From positions 186,001-250,000 of the forward strand of contig CAVSNU010000002.1 of the NCBI GenBank assembly GCA_963729445.1: a stretch of 64,000 nucleotides of DNA. Reading direction: 5' to 3'. A program made the translations under genes and the position numbers. The notes under the pieces are model-generated. The model was not told where the DNA came from. It worked only from the letters and a program-made list of their open reading frames with translations, and did no database searches. The stretch's first letter is position 1. The number at the start of each line of letters is the position of its first letter. Positions 16,325 to 25,626 of this stretch are shown piece by piece. This stretch comes from JACCZH01 sp963729445. GTDB taxonomy: Bacteria; Chloroflexota; Chloroflexia; Thermomicrobiales; CFX8.

Positions 16325-17590
16325 ATGACGATGCCCGTGCAAGATTCCGCCAACCAGCGTAACAACCATCTCACCGACACCATTCGACGCACGATTCGCG
16401 TACTTGGGGCGCAACCGTCGCCCGTCACCGATCCATCATCAGTCGTATCGGCGGCCCGCCTCGTCTACGAACGGTTGCTCAGGGCCGGCGTGCCCACACG
16501 CTGGATCGACGCAACCCCTAACGCGCCGTTGATTGTCGCCGGCGAAGGCTCAATCGGCATTCTCACCTATCTGGACGACAGTCACCCGGATTCCATACGC
16601 CAGGGTAGCCAACTACCCACGTTCGATCAGGGATTCGTCCACGCCGCCGGCATCGAACGCAAGGCCGGCGTCGTCGCGGCCGTCTCCACGCTTCTCGCCG
16701 ACCCCGCTCGCAGCACAGACCTAACCGTCGTGATCGAGACTGACCGTCATGCCGGGTCGTTGTCGCTTGAGCGTTGGCTGGCGAATGAGAACCCGGGCCT
16801 GGCTGCGGCCTACTGGGAAGTGGCCGACATCCCGCTGAACCCGCCAGTCGTTGTGCGCTCTGCGGCCGGACAATTGGTCGTGCAGATCGAGCTCACCTCA
16901 ACGAGGCAAGATATCGAGCCCGTGTATGGCGGTGTGCTGCCGGATATGGGATTTGCGCTGGCGAACATCCTCGCAACGCTCAAGACTCCGGACGAAGAGG
17001 TGCGGCTAGAAGGCTTTTACGACAGCATTGTCTCGCCCGAAGAATGGGACTTTCAATCCTTACAGGTCATCGTCCCCGAGGTCGCGAACTGGCTGCGGCG
17101 CATTGCCGGCAGTGAGCGCAACCTCTCGACGTCGCACATGACGCTCGGACTCTTCTGCGCGCCGTCGTTCACCGTTCGAGATCTCTCGGTCAACCGCAAG
17201 CCGCCCTATTTGGCCGCCTCGGCAACGGCGGACATCGAGTTCCAACTTATGCCAGGGCAAACGGTTGAGCACATTCTCGCGACACTACAGACTCACGTCC
17301 AGAACTCGCCGTTCGCGGCCATCATCAGACCGCTGCTTATTCGCCCACCTTATGTACCCTCAGATCCGTCCCTCTTTCCTTCTGAAGCTGGGACACTACC
17401 GATCGCGCCGGGACCCTCTCCAGCGAGCCTGTTCGCAGCGCTGGAGATCCCCTGCGCGGGGTATGCAGTCGTGGGACGACGAACGGACCGAGCAGCGGAG
17501 GGACTCTCGCTGCAGTCAATCGCGGAGGGTACGCGCTTCCTCCTGTCGTTAGCTGACTCGTTCACCAGATCGAAAGCTGTACATTCCTGA
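16325..17590 (+). CDS. M20-like protein lacking metal ligands
   Basis: A 421-residue protein with the outline of M20/ArgE-type metallopeptidases. The lid/dimerisation part is visible: YGGVLPDMGFALANILATLK followed by EEVRLEGFYDSI. The places where metal ligands belong are changed: GHxD reads TYLDDSHPD, the DxKG motif reads IERKAGV, and EGEEE reads IETDRHAGS. It is therefore probably non-catalytic or uses another chemistry. The stop is directly followed by the ATG of a glycosyltransferase gene. Confidence 0.6.
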   Translation: MTMPVQDSANQRNNHLTDTIRRTIRVLGAQPSPVTDPSSVVSAARLVYERLLRAGVPTRWIDATPNAPLIVAGEGSIGILTYLDDSHPDSIRQGSQLPTFDQGFVHAAGIERKAGVVAAVSTLLADPARSTDLTVVIETDRHAGSLSLERWLANENPGLAAAYWEVADIPLNPPVVVRSAAGQLVVQIELTSTRQDIEPVYGGVLPDMGFALANILATLKTPDEEVRLEGFYDSIVSPEEWDFQSLQVIVPEVANWLRRIAGSERNLSTSHMTLGLFCAPSFTVRDLSVNRKPPYLAASATADIEFQLMPGQTVEHILATLQTHVQNSPFAAIIRPLLIRPPYVPSDPSLFPSEAGTLPIAPGPSPASLFAALEIPCAGYAVVGRRTDRAAEGLSLQSIAEGTRFLLSLADSFTRSKAVHS

Positions 17591-18574
17591 ATGAGTGTTA
17601 CCGTCATCATCGTCAACTACCGTAGCGGGAGCGTCTTGCCTGCCTGCCTGACGGCACTGCGGGAGCAGACGATCCCCCATTGCGTGTCCATTGTCGACAA
17701 TGCGTCAGGTGACGGCTCGGCCAGGATGATCCACCAAGCGTTCCCGGAAGTCTCGATTCTGCCCCTGCGTCGCAACGTGGGATTCGCACGAGCCGTGAAT
17801 ATCGCCGCCCGCCGCTCAGACTCGGACATTATCGTTGCCTTGAACCCGGACACCATACCGGCTCCAGATTTCCTGGAAGAGATGACCGCGCCCTTCCGCA
17901 AGGAGCCAAGGGTCGCAGCCGTAGCCGGAACGCTGGTGTTCGAGTCGCGGCCAGACGTGATCGCTTCCGCCGGAATCAGCGTCCACCACAACGGGGTCGC
18001 GATCGATGCCATGCTCGGGGAACGACACGACCCGACGAGGTCACCCATGCCGGTCTTTGGCGCCTCAGGAGGCGCTGCCGCCTATCGCCGCAGCGCGTTC
18101 CTCCAGGCCGGGGGACTCGTCGAACCGTTCTTTATGTATTTGGAGGATGTCGATCTCGCCTGGCGCTTGCGACTCCGCGGTCATGAGAGTGTCTGGGCTC
18201 CAGCGGCGGTGGCTCGTCACCGTTACTCCTCCTCTGCCGGCGAGGGGTCGAAGTTCAAGCGCCGGTTGCTCGCCCGCAACCGCATCTGGACCCTGGCCAG
18301 GTGCTTGCCAGACGAGATATGGAAGCGCGACCTGGGGCGGATACTTGCATTCGACACTGCCGCGTTCGGGTACAGTATGGCAACGTTAGATGAAGCAGCA
18401 GCGTTCGGCAGGCTCGCGGCAGTGACAGGACTCTTGCCTCGCCTGGCAGAACGTCGCGTTATTCAGCGCGAGCGCACGGTGACAATCGACGAGATCGACC
18501 GCTGGATTGGGCCGTCGATGTCACCAAAGAGACTCATGGCGCTCCGCGAGCTCACCGGAAAACTGGCCAGTTAA
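17591..18574 (+). CDS. Family 2 glycosyltransferase (rhamnosyltransferase-like)
   Basis: A 327-residue GT-A fold glycosyltransferase. It begins MSVTVIIVNYRSGSVLPACL and shows VDNASGDGS, LNPDT (DxD-like), FGASGGAAAYRRSAF and FMYLEDVDLAWRLRLRG, typical of GT2 enzymes that transfer sugars to cell-surface polymers. No membrane segment is seen, so it acts on the cytoplasmic face. It abuts the preceding M20-like gene with no gap. Confidence 0.92.
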   Translation: MSVTVIIVNYRSGSVLPACLTALREQTIPHCVSIVDNASGDGSARMIHQAFPEVSILPLRRNVGFARAVNIAARRSDSDIIVALNPDTIPAPDFLEEMTAPFRKEPRVAAVAGTLVFESRPDVIASAGISVHHNGVAIDAMLGERHDPTRSPMPVFGASGGAAAYRRSAFLQAGGLVEPFFMYLEDVDLAWRLRLRGHESVWAPAAVARHRYSSSAGEGSKFKRRLLARNRIWTLARCLPDEIWKRDLGRILAFDTAAFGYSMATLDEAAAFGRLAAVTGLLPRLAERRVIQRERTVTIDEIDRWIGPSMSPKRLMALRELTGKLAS

Positions 18575-18631
18575 GCAGATACACTGGTGACACAGCATCG
18601 TTCGGTTCCGCCAATATTGAGGATTCATCGC

Positions 18632-19840
18632 ATGCCTCTATCTCTAAATGACAAGCGCTTGATGGCCATTGGCCTCTTAACAGGTGCAGTCGTTGGCACT
18701 TTCGGTGTCATGAAGGCGCGCCAGGCCGCAGACCGCCCTGTCAAGCCAGGGATGATCGACTGGGACCGCGTGCGGCAGGTCGCGACCACCATGAACCAGG
18801 AGGCGTCGCTTACCTCGCGGCAACGTGAGAAGCTGGACGAGGAGTATCGCCAACTGGTCCACCGCACCATTCCCCTGGTGGCCAACTACACCGGAGACCG
18901 GCTGCCGTACCCGCTCGATCAGATCTACGCCTTCGACCGGGTGGATTGGATCAACGCCAACATCGAGTCGTTCAAGATCATGTTCGAACCCATCGAGCGG
19001 CTCAATCTGACCAACGACGACCATATGCCGCGTGTACTCGGGGTGCTGTGGAACGGGCTCAACCAGACCGTCATCAGCGCCGAGATGGGCTTCCTGCTCG
19101 GTTATCTGGCCCGGCGTGTCCTCGGCCAGTATGACCTCGCCCTGCTGGGACGCGAACCGCTGGAAACCACCGGCAAGCTCTACTTTGTGCATCCCAACAT
19201 CCGCAATCTGGAGCGCAACCTGAAGATCCCAGAAGATCAGTTCCGGCTCTGGCTGGCCCTGCACGAGACCACGCACGCCTTCGAGTTTGAGGCGCACCCG
19301 TGGCTGCGTGAGTACATGAACGGTTTGATCGAGGAATACTTCACCTACCTCAGCAAGGACGTCGAGTACCTCAAGCGCGGATTTGCCGCGATCCGGATGT
19401 TCTGGGACCGCGCTCGCCACACCGGCGACGAGGCCAGCTCATGGATCGAGATGGTCATGGCACCTGAGCAGCGTCAGATCTTCAACAAGATGCAGGCTAT
19501 GATGTCAGTGGTCGAAGGCTACTCAAACCATGTCATGAACGCCGTCGGCCAGGACCTCATGCCAGACTTCAGCACCATCGCCTCGAGGTTTGAGCAACGC
19601 CAGCGCCAACGCACGGCCGCCGAGCAGCTGTTCGCGCGCCTCACCGGGCTTGATCTGAAGCTGGAGCAGTACCGGCTGGGAGAGCAGTTCATCAACGAAG
19701 TCACCCAGCGGCGCGGTCACGAGTTCGCCCGCAAGGTCTGGGAAGGACCGCAATCGTTACCGACTCTTGACGAGCTGCGGCGGCCCGAGCAGTGGATCAT
19801 GCGCATGGAATCGACCGCAGCCGCCGAGACGCGCGAATAA
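18632..19840 (+). CDS. Zinc-dependent metalloprotease (DUF2342/F420-associated type)
   Basis: A protein of about 402 residues of the zincin-like DUF2342 family, often listed as coenzyme F420 biosynthesis-associated. The zinc motif LHETTHAFEFEAHPWL (HExxH with a downstream acidic/His partner) lies near the middle, followed by SVVEGYSNHVMNAVG, the typical second family block. A short hydrophobic stretch (LMAIGLLTGAVVGTFGVM) near the N terminus may anchor it. I prefer ATG 18632; a GTG at 18587 would add 15 residues. The family role is unknown. Its TAA overlaps the nurA ATG (TAATG). Confidence 0.85.
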   Translation: MPLSLNDKRLMAIGLLTGAVVGTFGVMKARQAADRPVKPGMIDWDRVRQVATTMNQEASLTSRQREKLDEEYRQLVHRTIPLVANYTGDRLPYPLDQIYAFDRVDWINANIESFKIMFEPIERLNLTNDDHMPRVLGVLWNGLNQTVISAEMGFLLGYLARRVLGQYDLALLGREPLETTGKLYFVHPNIRNLERNLKIPEDQFRLWLALHETTHAFEFEAHPWLREYMNGLIEEYFTYLSKDVEYLKRGFAAIRMFWDRARHTGDEASSWIEMVMAPEQRQIFNKMQAMMSVVEGYSNHVMNAVGQDLMPDFSTIASRFEQRQRQRTAAEQLFARLTGLDLKLEQYRLGEQFINEVTQRRGHEFARKVWEGPQSLPTLDELRRPEQWIMRMESTAAAETRE

Positions 19841-21030
19841 TGCCGCTCGACCTGTCCACCATCATCGGCGACATCAATGCGATGGCCGAGACGATGGATT
19901 CCGTCGAGGCCGCCCAGCGTTTCACCGCGTTGAATGCAGCCTGGGCGCAACTTGACAGCGTCGAGGTCAACGAGCGCTACAAAACCGCCCGCACCAGTTT
20001 TCTGCTGGCAGAAACGGGTGGAGACTACCGATCCACCTCGCCGTTGCCGGCGATCCCGTCCGACTACTCGGTCGTCGCCACCGATGGCTCGTTCGTCTCG
20101 CCCGATCGCCACAGCCCGGCCCGGTTCTTCTTGTTGAACACGAGTACGGTCTTCCTGGAATATGGTTCCCGGTCGATTGCTGAGATAGGGACCACCCCGG
20201 AGCTTCGCTACAAGGACGAGGACCTGGTCGTACCGGGCGATCCGCAGCGCACGCGCATTGACGGCGCGATTCTGGGATTCCTGCGGGCAATCGAGGAGCT
20301 GAAGGCCGCCAGCCGATGTCTCGAAGGCCGCACCGGAGCAACCGTCGCCTTGCAGGATGGGACACTCATCCTGTGGCAGCTTCAACCGCAGTCGGAACAT
20401 GTGAAGGAATGGGTGCTACGCCAGTTTGTCGGTGTGCTGGATGAGTTTCGCCGGCGCGACCAGCCAGTCGCCGCGTACATTTCCGCTCCCGGCGCCAACG
20501 AGCTGATGAATATGCTCCGGGTGTCGGTCTGCGACTTCCCCGAACGAGGACTTGAGATCAACTGCGATCACTGTCGCACGCAAGCAGGACGCACTCCCGC
20601 CTGTGACATCCTGCCGAACGTCCCGGACCGTGCGCTCCTCACGGCAATCGCCAGGCTGCAACCAGGAGAGCGCACGGCCGTGTATCACAGCCGATCGAGC
20701 ATCCTCAAGGAGTACGATCGCGACGACAGCGGTGATCAGAAGATCTGCTTCTTCTATCTGAACGCAGGCCGTGAGATCGCCCGTGTTGAGATTCCGCAGT
20801 GGGTTGCGGCTGATCTGGACCACCTCGACCTCGTCCACAGCGTCATCTACGATCAGTGCAACCTCGGTCGCGGCTACCCGGTCGTCCTCCAGGAAGCGCA
20901 CGAGGCAGCCGTGCTCAGCATGGCCGATCGCCGCATGATCGAGCTGGCAGTCGAGGAGGCGCTTTCAAACGTGGGTATCGTCCCACTTCCCACTGGAAAG
21001 GATGGCAGCAAGCGTGGTCGTTTCGTCTGA
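19840..21030 (+). CDS. nurA: NurA-domain nuclease
   Basis: A 396-residue NurA protein, the nuclease partner of the HerA helicase in DNA-end processing. The catalytic Asp blocks are visible: VVATDGSFVSPDRH (first Asp), VALQDGTLILW (second), and VAAYISAPGANELMNMLR, followed by a C-terminal YPVVLQEAHEAAVLS with the late conserved residues. ATG 19840 overlaps the upstream stop. A CDHCRT ... CDI cysteine group (residues ~245-265) is of unclear use. The next gene, overlapping by 29 bp, is a HerA-type barrel protein. Confidence 0.85.
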   Translation: MPLDLSTIIGDINAMAETMDSVEAAQRFTALNAAWAQLDSVEVNERYKTARTSFLLAETGGDYRSTSPLPAIPSDYSVVATDGSFVSPDRHSPARFFLLNTSTVFLEYGSRSIAEIGTTPELRYKDEDLVVPGDPQRTRIDGAILGFLRAIEELKAASRCLEGRTGATVALQDGTLILWQLQPQSEHVKEWVLRQFVGVLDEFRRRDQPVAAYISAPGANELMNMLRVSVCDFPERGLEINCDHCRTQAGRTPACDILPNVPDRALLTAIARLQPGERTAVYHSRSSILKEYDRDDSGDQKICFFYLNAGREIARVEIPQWVAADLDHLDLVHSVIYDQCNLGRGYPVVLQEAHEAAVLSMADRRMIELAVEEALSNVGIVPLPTGKDGSKRGRFV

Positions 21031-21634
21031 TCACCTGCAGGTCGGGCCCCGGCTCGGCGAAGTTATCGAGACCACCACTGCCGGCTACTGGGCCGAGAGC
21101 GACGTCCTGCACCAGCTCCCACCTCTTGGCGCGCTCGTCGCGGCAACCTTACCGGATGGCCGGCGTAACTACGGCATCGTGGCGTTCGGCCAGACTGGCG
21201 GGCTTGACCCGTCGCGGCGTGCCATCAAACGGGGCAGCGACGATCTCACCGACAGCGCGATCTACGACCGGCACCCGGAGCTGCAGCACGTCCTCAGAAC
21301 GCTCTTCCGGGTAGCATCCGTCGGTTACAAGGAGGGCCCGAGGGTGCGCCACTCCGTGCCGCCGCTTCCGGTGCCACTGCACTACAGCGTTCACACATGC
21401 GACAGAGCAGAAGTCGCGGAGTTCGTGAGGTCACCCCGTTATTTCTCGGCACTGTTGCGACACCAGGGCGACATCGCCGCGGAAGACATGCTCGCCGCCC
21501 ACCTACGCTGGGCTGACGAACTGATGGACGACAATCACGGCTGGTTAGCCGAGGCCACGCGCCGGGTCGCGAGCCTCATGAAGCGCGACTACGACCGCCT
21601 CGTCATCATCCTCGACAGTGTTGCTCCGGATTGA
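21002..21634 (+). CDS. HAS-barrel-type protein, HerA-associated
   Basis: A 210-residue protein. Its N-terminal 70 residues (VGPRLGEVIETTTAGYWAES ... LGALVAATLPDGRRNYGIVAF) resemble the HAS barrel found at the start of HerA. There is no Walker A motif, so it is not a full HerA ATPase. The second half is helical with a charged C terminus. The overlap with nurA and the fold suggest it works with NurA, with a HerA ATPase encoded elsewhere. Confidence 0.6.
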   Translation: MAASVVVSSDHLQVGPRLGEVIETTTAGYWAESDVLHQLPPLGALVAATLPDGRRNYGIVAFGQTGGLDPSRRAIKRGSDDLTDSAIYDRHPELQHVLRTLFRVASVGYKEGPRVRHSVPPLPVPLHYSVHTCDRAEVAEFVRSPRYFSALLRHQGDIAAEDMLAAHLRWADELMDDNHGWLAEATRRVASLMKRDYDRLVIILDSVAPD

Positions 21635-21646
21635 GCGCGGTTCCTG

Positions 21647-23179
21647 TTAGTGCCGGAAGTGGCGCCGGCCGCTAAAGAGCATCGCGACGCCGCGTGCATT
21701 CGCGGCAGCGATGCACTCGTCGTCCTTCACCGAGCCGCCCGGCTGGACGATAGCCGTCACGCCCGCTTCAGCCGCAGCCTCAATCCCGTCGGGGAATGGG
21801 AAGAATGCGTCGCTTGCCAGGCCGCTTCCTGGAGCGTTCTCACCGGCAACCTTCACCGCAATCCGGACGCTCTCGACCCGATTCGGCTGCCCGGCACCCA
21901 TACCAACCAGCCGGTCAGAATGCGCGAGCACGATCGCGTTCGACTTGACGAACGGCACCACTCGCCAGGCGAACTCGAGTGCCCGTAGCTCATCGGCAGT
22001 TGGCCGCCGCTCCGTCACACACGTCCAGCTCGACGAATCGACCGGTACACGGTCGGCATCCTGCACCAGGAACCCACCCGGCACGCTGCGCACATCCAGC
22101 GAGCGATCCGGCCCAGTGCTACCGACTGAGACAATCCGCAGGTTGCGCTTCTTGCTGAGCTTCTCGAGCGCTTCCGGCTCATAGCCTGGCGCGATCATGA
22201 CATCGAGGCGTTGCCGGCCAATCGCCTCAGCCATCCCGGCTGTTACGACCCGATTGGACGAGAGAACACCGCCGAACGCCGACACGGGGTCGCCGCTCAG
22301 CGCCAACCGGTAGGCCTCGGCGAGATCCTCATGGGTGCCGACACAACACGGCAGCGTGTGCTTCACGATCACCACAGCCGGCTCGTCAAACGCCTGAGCT
22401 GTCGACCAGGCGGCAGAGGCATCGAGATAATTGTTGTATGAGAGGTCGCCGCCGGCCTCAAGCGTCCAGGTCGCGACGCCGGCCGGCTCTCCCGGAGAGG
22501 AGAGCGCGTAGACTGCCGCCCGTTGGTGTGGGTTTTCACCGTACTTCGTCGTGCTCAGGAGCCGGCCTCCGAGCGTCAGCTCGGTCGGAAATCCATCGTC
22601 ACCACGCAAGTAACTGGCTACCAGGCTGTCATAGTGCGACACGTGACCGAATGCGGCCGCCGCCAGGCGCCTGCGCTCTGCCGCGGAAACAGCACCGATC
22701 CCGCCAGACTCGATCAGGTTCAATACGCCGTCGTAGTCAGCGGGATTCACCAGCACGATGACACCGGAATGGTTCTTGGAAGCGGCACGGATCATCGCCG
22801 GTCCACCAATGTCAATGTTCTCAATCGCGTTCGCATCGTCAACGTCGGCAGACGACACCACCGCCGCAAATGGGTACAGATTGCTCACGAGGAGGTCGAT
22901 GGTCGGCAGGTTGTGTTCCTGGAGCGTGCTGAGATGATTGGGGTCGTCGCGCCGGGCCAGCAGTCCGGCATGGACTGCCGGGTGCAAGGTCTTTACCCTG
23001 CCGTCAAGAATCTCGGGGAAGCCGGTAAGATCGCCCACCTCAGTGACTGGCAAACCGGCTTCGCGGAGCAGCTTCGCAGTGCCACCGGTCGAGATAATCT
23101 CGAACCCGGCCGCAGCCAGACGCTGAGCCAGCTCAGCGATTCCGCATTTGTCCCAAACGCTAATGAGCGCGCGCGGCAA
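21647..23179 (-). CDS. purH: Bifunctional AICAR transformylase/IMP cyclohydrolase
   Basis: A 510-residue PurH, the enzyme of the last two steps of IMP synthesis. The N-terminal IMP cyclohydrolase part shows ALISVWDKCGIAELAQRL, STGGTAKLL, GFPEILDGRVKTLHPAVHAG; the transformylase part shows KYGENPHQRAAVY, VIVKHTLPCCVG and the final AIVQPGGSVKDDECIAAAN. The Lys-His-x-x-Pro-Cys motif has the usual Asn replaced (KHTLPC versus KHxNPC). Length is normal. Confidence 0.96.
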   Translation of the reverse strand: MPRALISVWDKCGIAELAQRLAAAGFEIISTGGTAKLLREAGLPVTEVGDLTGFPEILDGRVKTLHPAVHAGLLARRDDPNHLSTLQEHNLPTIDLLVSNLYPFAAVVSSADVDDANAIENIDIGGPAMIRAASKNHSGVIVLVNPADYDGVLNLIESGGIGAVSAAERRRLAAAAFGHVSHYDSLVASYLRGDDGFPTELTLGGRLLSTTKYGENPHQRAAVYALSSPGEPAGVATWTLEAGGDLSYNNYLDASAAWSTAQAFDEPAVVIVKHTLPCCVGTHEDLAEAYRLALSGDPVSAFGGVLSSNRVVTAGMAEAIGRQRLDVMIAPGYEPEALEKLSKKRNLRIVSVGSTGPDRSLDVRSVPGGFLVQDADRVPVDSSSWTCVTERRPTADELRALEFAWRVVPFVKSNAIVLAHSDRLVGMGAGQPNRVESVRIAVKVAGENAPGSGLASDAFFPFPDGIEAAAEAGVTAIVQPGGSVKDDECIAAANARGVAMLFSGRRHFRH

Positions 23180-23269
23180 TGTACTCCCCCATACCTCGTC
23201 GTTACCGGATCGTCGTCAACCCGGCAATCCTACGGGATCGGGTACAGGTAAGACCACGGCAGCCCAGTA

Positions 23270-23845
23270 TTAGAGCTTGTTCACGACCAACTTGGAGATC
23301 GCTCGGAGCGTCTCGAAGACTCCATCGCCGTTTACCGCAGAAGCCTCGAATCGCGGCACCTTGATGGTATTCAGATAGCGGTCGAGCACCGGTGTCGGCA
23401 ACGCCGTTGGCAAGTCCATTTTGTTGTATTGCATGACCAGCGGGAAGTCCACCAGGCGCTTACCCTGATTCTTGAGATTATGCGCCAGCTCGCGCAGGCT
23501 CTGCAGATTGTCCGCCAGACGATCCCGCTGAGCGTCAGCGACAAACACCACGCCGTCAGTTCCGTTCAGCACCGCGACTCGGGTGCGCTCATACAGAATC
23601 TGACCTGGAACGGTGTAGAGGTGGAAGCGGATCGAGAATCCGTGCACCTGTCCCAATTCCAACGGCATGAAGTCAAAGAACAGGGTTCGTTCGGTTTCAG
23701 TAGCGATTGAAAGGAGGTCACTGCGGCCGTTCTGTGGAATCTTGCTGTGGATGATCTGCAGGTTCGTGGTCTTGCCACACAGGCCGGGACCGTAGTAGAC
23801 GATCTTGCCATGGATTTCGCGAGCAGCGACGTTAATCAGTGCCAT
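23270..23845 (-). CDS. mglA: MglA-like small GTPase
   Basis: A 191-residue Ras-like GTPase of the MglA family, which in other bacteria sets cell polarity and gliding motility. The P-loop is GPGLCGKTTN (residues ~19-28), switch II region TVPGQILYERTR, and the base-binding motif YNKMDL. The downstream Roadblock protein gene overlaps in operon order (the Roadblock gene is transcribed first, ending 17 bp before mglA). MglB-like Roadblock proteins act as GAPs for MglA. Confidence 0.93.
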   Translation of the reverse strand: MALINVAAREIHGKIVYYGPGLCGKTTNLQIIHSKIPQNGRSDLLSIATETERTLFFDFMPLELGQVHGFSIRFHLYTVPGQILYERTRVAVLNGTDGVVFVADAQRDRLADNLQSLRELAHNLKNQGKRLVDFPLVMQYNKMDLPTALPTPVLDRYLNTIKVPRFEASAVNGDGVFETLRAISKLVVNKL

Positions 23846-23862
23846 CAGTTCTTTTCCGTCGT

Positions 23863-24393
23863 CTATTTTGGCGTTTCGGTTGGGTCGTCGTTGCCAAAAA
23901 TCAAATCGATCGTGTCTTTGGCGGCCCTTGGGAACTGGTCACCCAGTTGCGACCGGCGCAGCTCGTTGCGCTCAATCACCAGCTGAAGAATGCCCGTCAA
24001 CGATTGCGTCGCTCGCTTCGCCAGCACCTTCACCAATCCAAGGTGTGCCTGGTGATCGAAGACGACGACCAGCAACCAGCGATCCTCGACCGTCTCGGTG
24101 AAAATCTTCTCACGAGTTCCTTCTTGAACGAGCACCCGAAAGTTATCCTCGCGCAGCAAACGGGCCATCTCCCGTGAGGAAGCGTACGACCCGGCCAACA
24201 ACGCGCCGAGATGCATCATCTCACCCTTGTGGAACTCACCCTCGGACGACAGAATCTGGCCGGCACGGTCGATGACCATGCTATATGTCGCGCCAGTCTC
24301 GTCCATCAAGCGGGTGAGGCACTTGGTGATCATCCCGGCTTCCTCTTCGCCAACAATCAGGCTGGAGAGGTCCGGATCATGGTTTTGGAACAT
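23863..24393 (-). CDS. Roadblock/LC7 domain protein (MglB-like)
   Basis: A 176-residue protein with a Roadblock/LC7 core (ITKCLTRLMDETGATYSMVIDRAGQILSSEG: shown by MVIDRAGQILSSEG, then LGALLAGSYASSREMARLL) and a C-terminal extension ending NDDPTETPK. It lies 17 bp upstream of mglA and is its likely regulator. Confidence 0.88.
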   Translation of the reverse strand: MFQNHDPDLSSLIVGEEEAGMITKCLTRLMDETGATYSMVIDRAGQILSSEGEFHKGEMMHLGALLAGSYASSREMARLLREDNFRVLVQEGTREKIFTETVEDRWLLVVVFDHQAHLGLVKVLAKRATQSLTGILQLVIERNELRRSQLGDQFPRAAKDTIDLIFGNDDPTETPK

Positions 24394-24467
24394 TCACTAT
24401 GCCCCTAGCAACGACGACGGCAGCGCGTGAAACATAGTGCTTCAATCCTCTCGTCCGCGACGTTTCG

Positions 24468-25526
24468 CTACAGTCCCAGGAGCTGAACACGCTCATCGCT
24501 GGAACCGGCCTCAACGCGCCCTATCTCGACCGCGTCCGGCACCGCGTCTTGGATCACACTTACGTAATCTGGATCACAGACAACAACGAAACCGATTCCC
24601 ATGTTAAACACCCGGAACGCTTCTCGCGGCGCAATGTGCCCGCGCTCGGTCACGTAGTCAAAGATCGGCGACGGACTCCACGTGTTGGTGTCGATCGCGG
24701 CAGTCAGCCCCTCTGGAATGACTCGGCTGACGTTCCCGGGAAGACCTCCGCCGGTGATGTGGGCCATTCCATGCACCGCACCGGACTGAATCAGTGGCCG
24801 GACGTCTCCAAGATAACAACGGTGCGGCTTCAGCAAAGCCTCAGCCAGCGTTAACCCGGGCAGGTAGTCTACGTTCGAGCGTAGACGTGCGTGCGCGCTT
24901 TCGATATCACCATTTAGCCCCAACGCGGCCCGCACCAGGGAGTACCCATTAGTATGAAATCCGTGACTTGGGAGACCGACTATAGCATCGCCCGGACGGA
25001 TCGCCGATCCATCCACGATCTGATCCTCGTTGACGATTCCAACGATGAAGCCGGCCAGGTCGTAGTCGCCCTCCTGATAGATCCCTGGCATCTCGGCAGT
25101 CTCGCCGCCGAGCAGTGCCACACCGAGCTCTTCACAGGCCCTGGCGATTGAATTGATTACGGTTGCGCCCACCTCAGGGTCCAAAGAGCCCGTCGCGAAG
25201 TAGTCGAGGAAAAAGAGCGGGGAGGCGCCGCACGCCAGGATATCGTTCACACAGTGGTTCACGATATCCGCGCCAATACCAGTGTGGTGACCGGCCAGCA
25301 CGGCGATCTTCAGCTTCGTTCCAACACCGTCGGCGCTGGCGACGAGCGTTGCGCCCGGCCCTGCTTGTCCGATGCGAAAGAACCCGCCAAAGTGGCCCAG
25401 TCCTCGCAACACTTCCGGGCCATGGGTAGCCGCTACTGATTTACCGATCGCCGTTACCAGCGCGTCGCCGGCGTCGATATCGACGCCGGCCTTGCGGTAA
25501 TCAAGCGAGCCCGGATCCGAAGCCAT
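24468..25526 (-). CDS. purM: Phosphoribosylformylglycinamidine cyclo-ligase
   Basis: A 352-residue PurM (AIR synthase), a purine-pathway ATP-grasp-unrelated cyclase. It has DYRKAGVDIDAGDALV, ADGVGTKLKIA, GIGADIVNHCVNDIL, LLGGETAEMPGIY and HITGGGLPGNVSRVIP, in normal order. ATG 25526 is preferred over TTG 25538. It sits between two Roadblock genes, while purH lies at the end of the same run. Confidence 0.96.
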   Translation of the reverse strand: MASDPGSLDYRKAGVDIDAGDALVTAIGKSVAATHGPEVLRGLGHFGGFFRIGQAGPGATLVASADGVGTKLKIAVLAGHHTGIGADIVNHCVNDILACGASPLFFLDYFATGSLDPEVGATVINSIARACEELGVALLGGETAEMPGIYQEGDYDLAGFIVGIVNEDQIVDGSAIRPGDAIVGLPSHGFHTNGYSLVRAALGLNGDIESAHARLRSNVDYLPGLTLAEALLKPHRCYLGDVRPLIQSGAVHGMAHITGGGLPGNVSRVIPEGLTAAIDTNTWSPSPIFDYVTERGHIAPREAFRVFNMGIGFVVVCDPDYVSVIQDAVPDAVEIGRVEAGSSDERVQLLGL

Positions 25527-25626
25527 CCGTGGGTCCAATCTGTGGTAACGAACGAGGACGGCCGTCAGGTATCCATCCGGCCGGAGCTCATCGCGCCCTG
25601 CGCGGAAAGCACACGACGTCGAGCCT

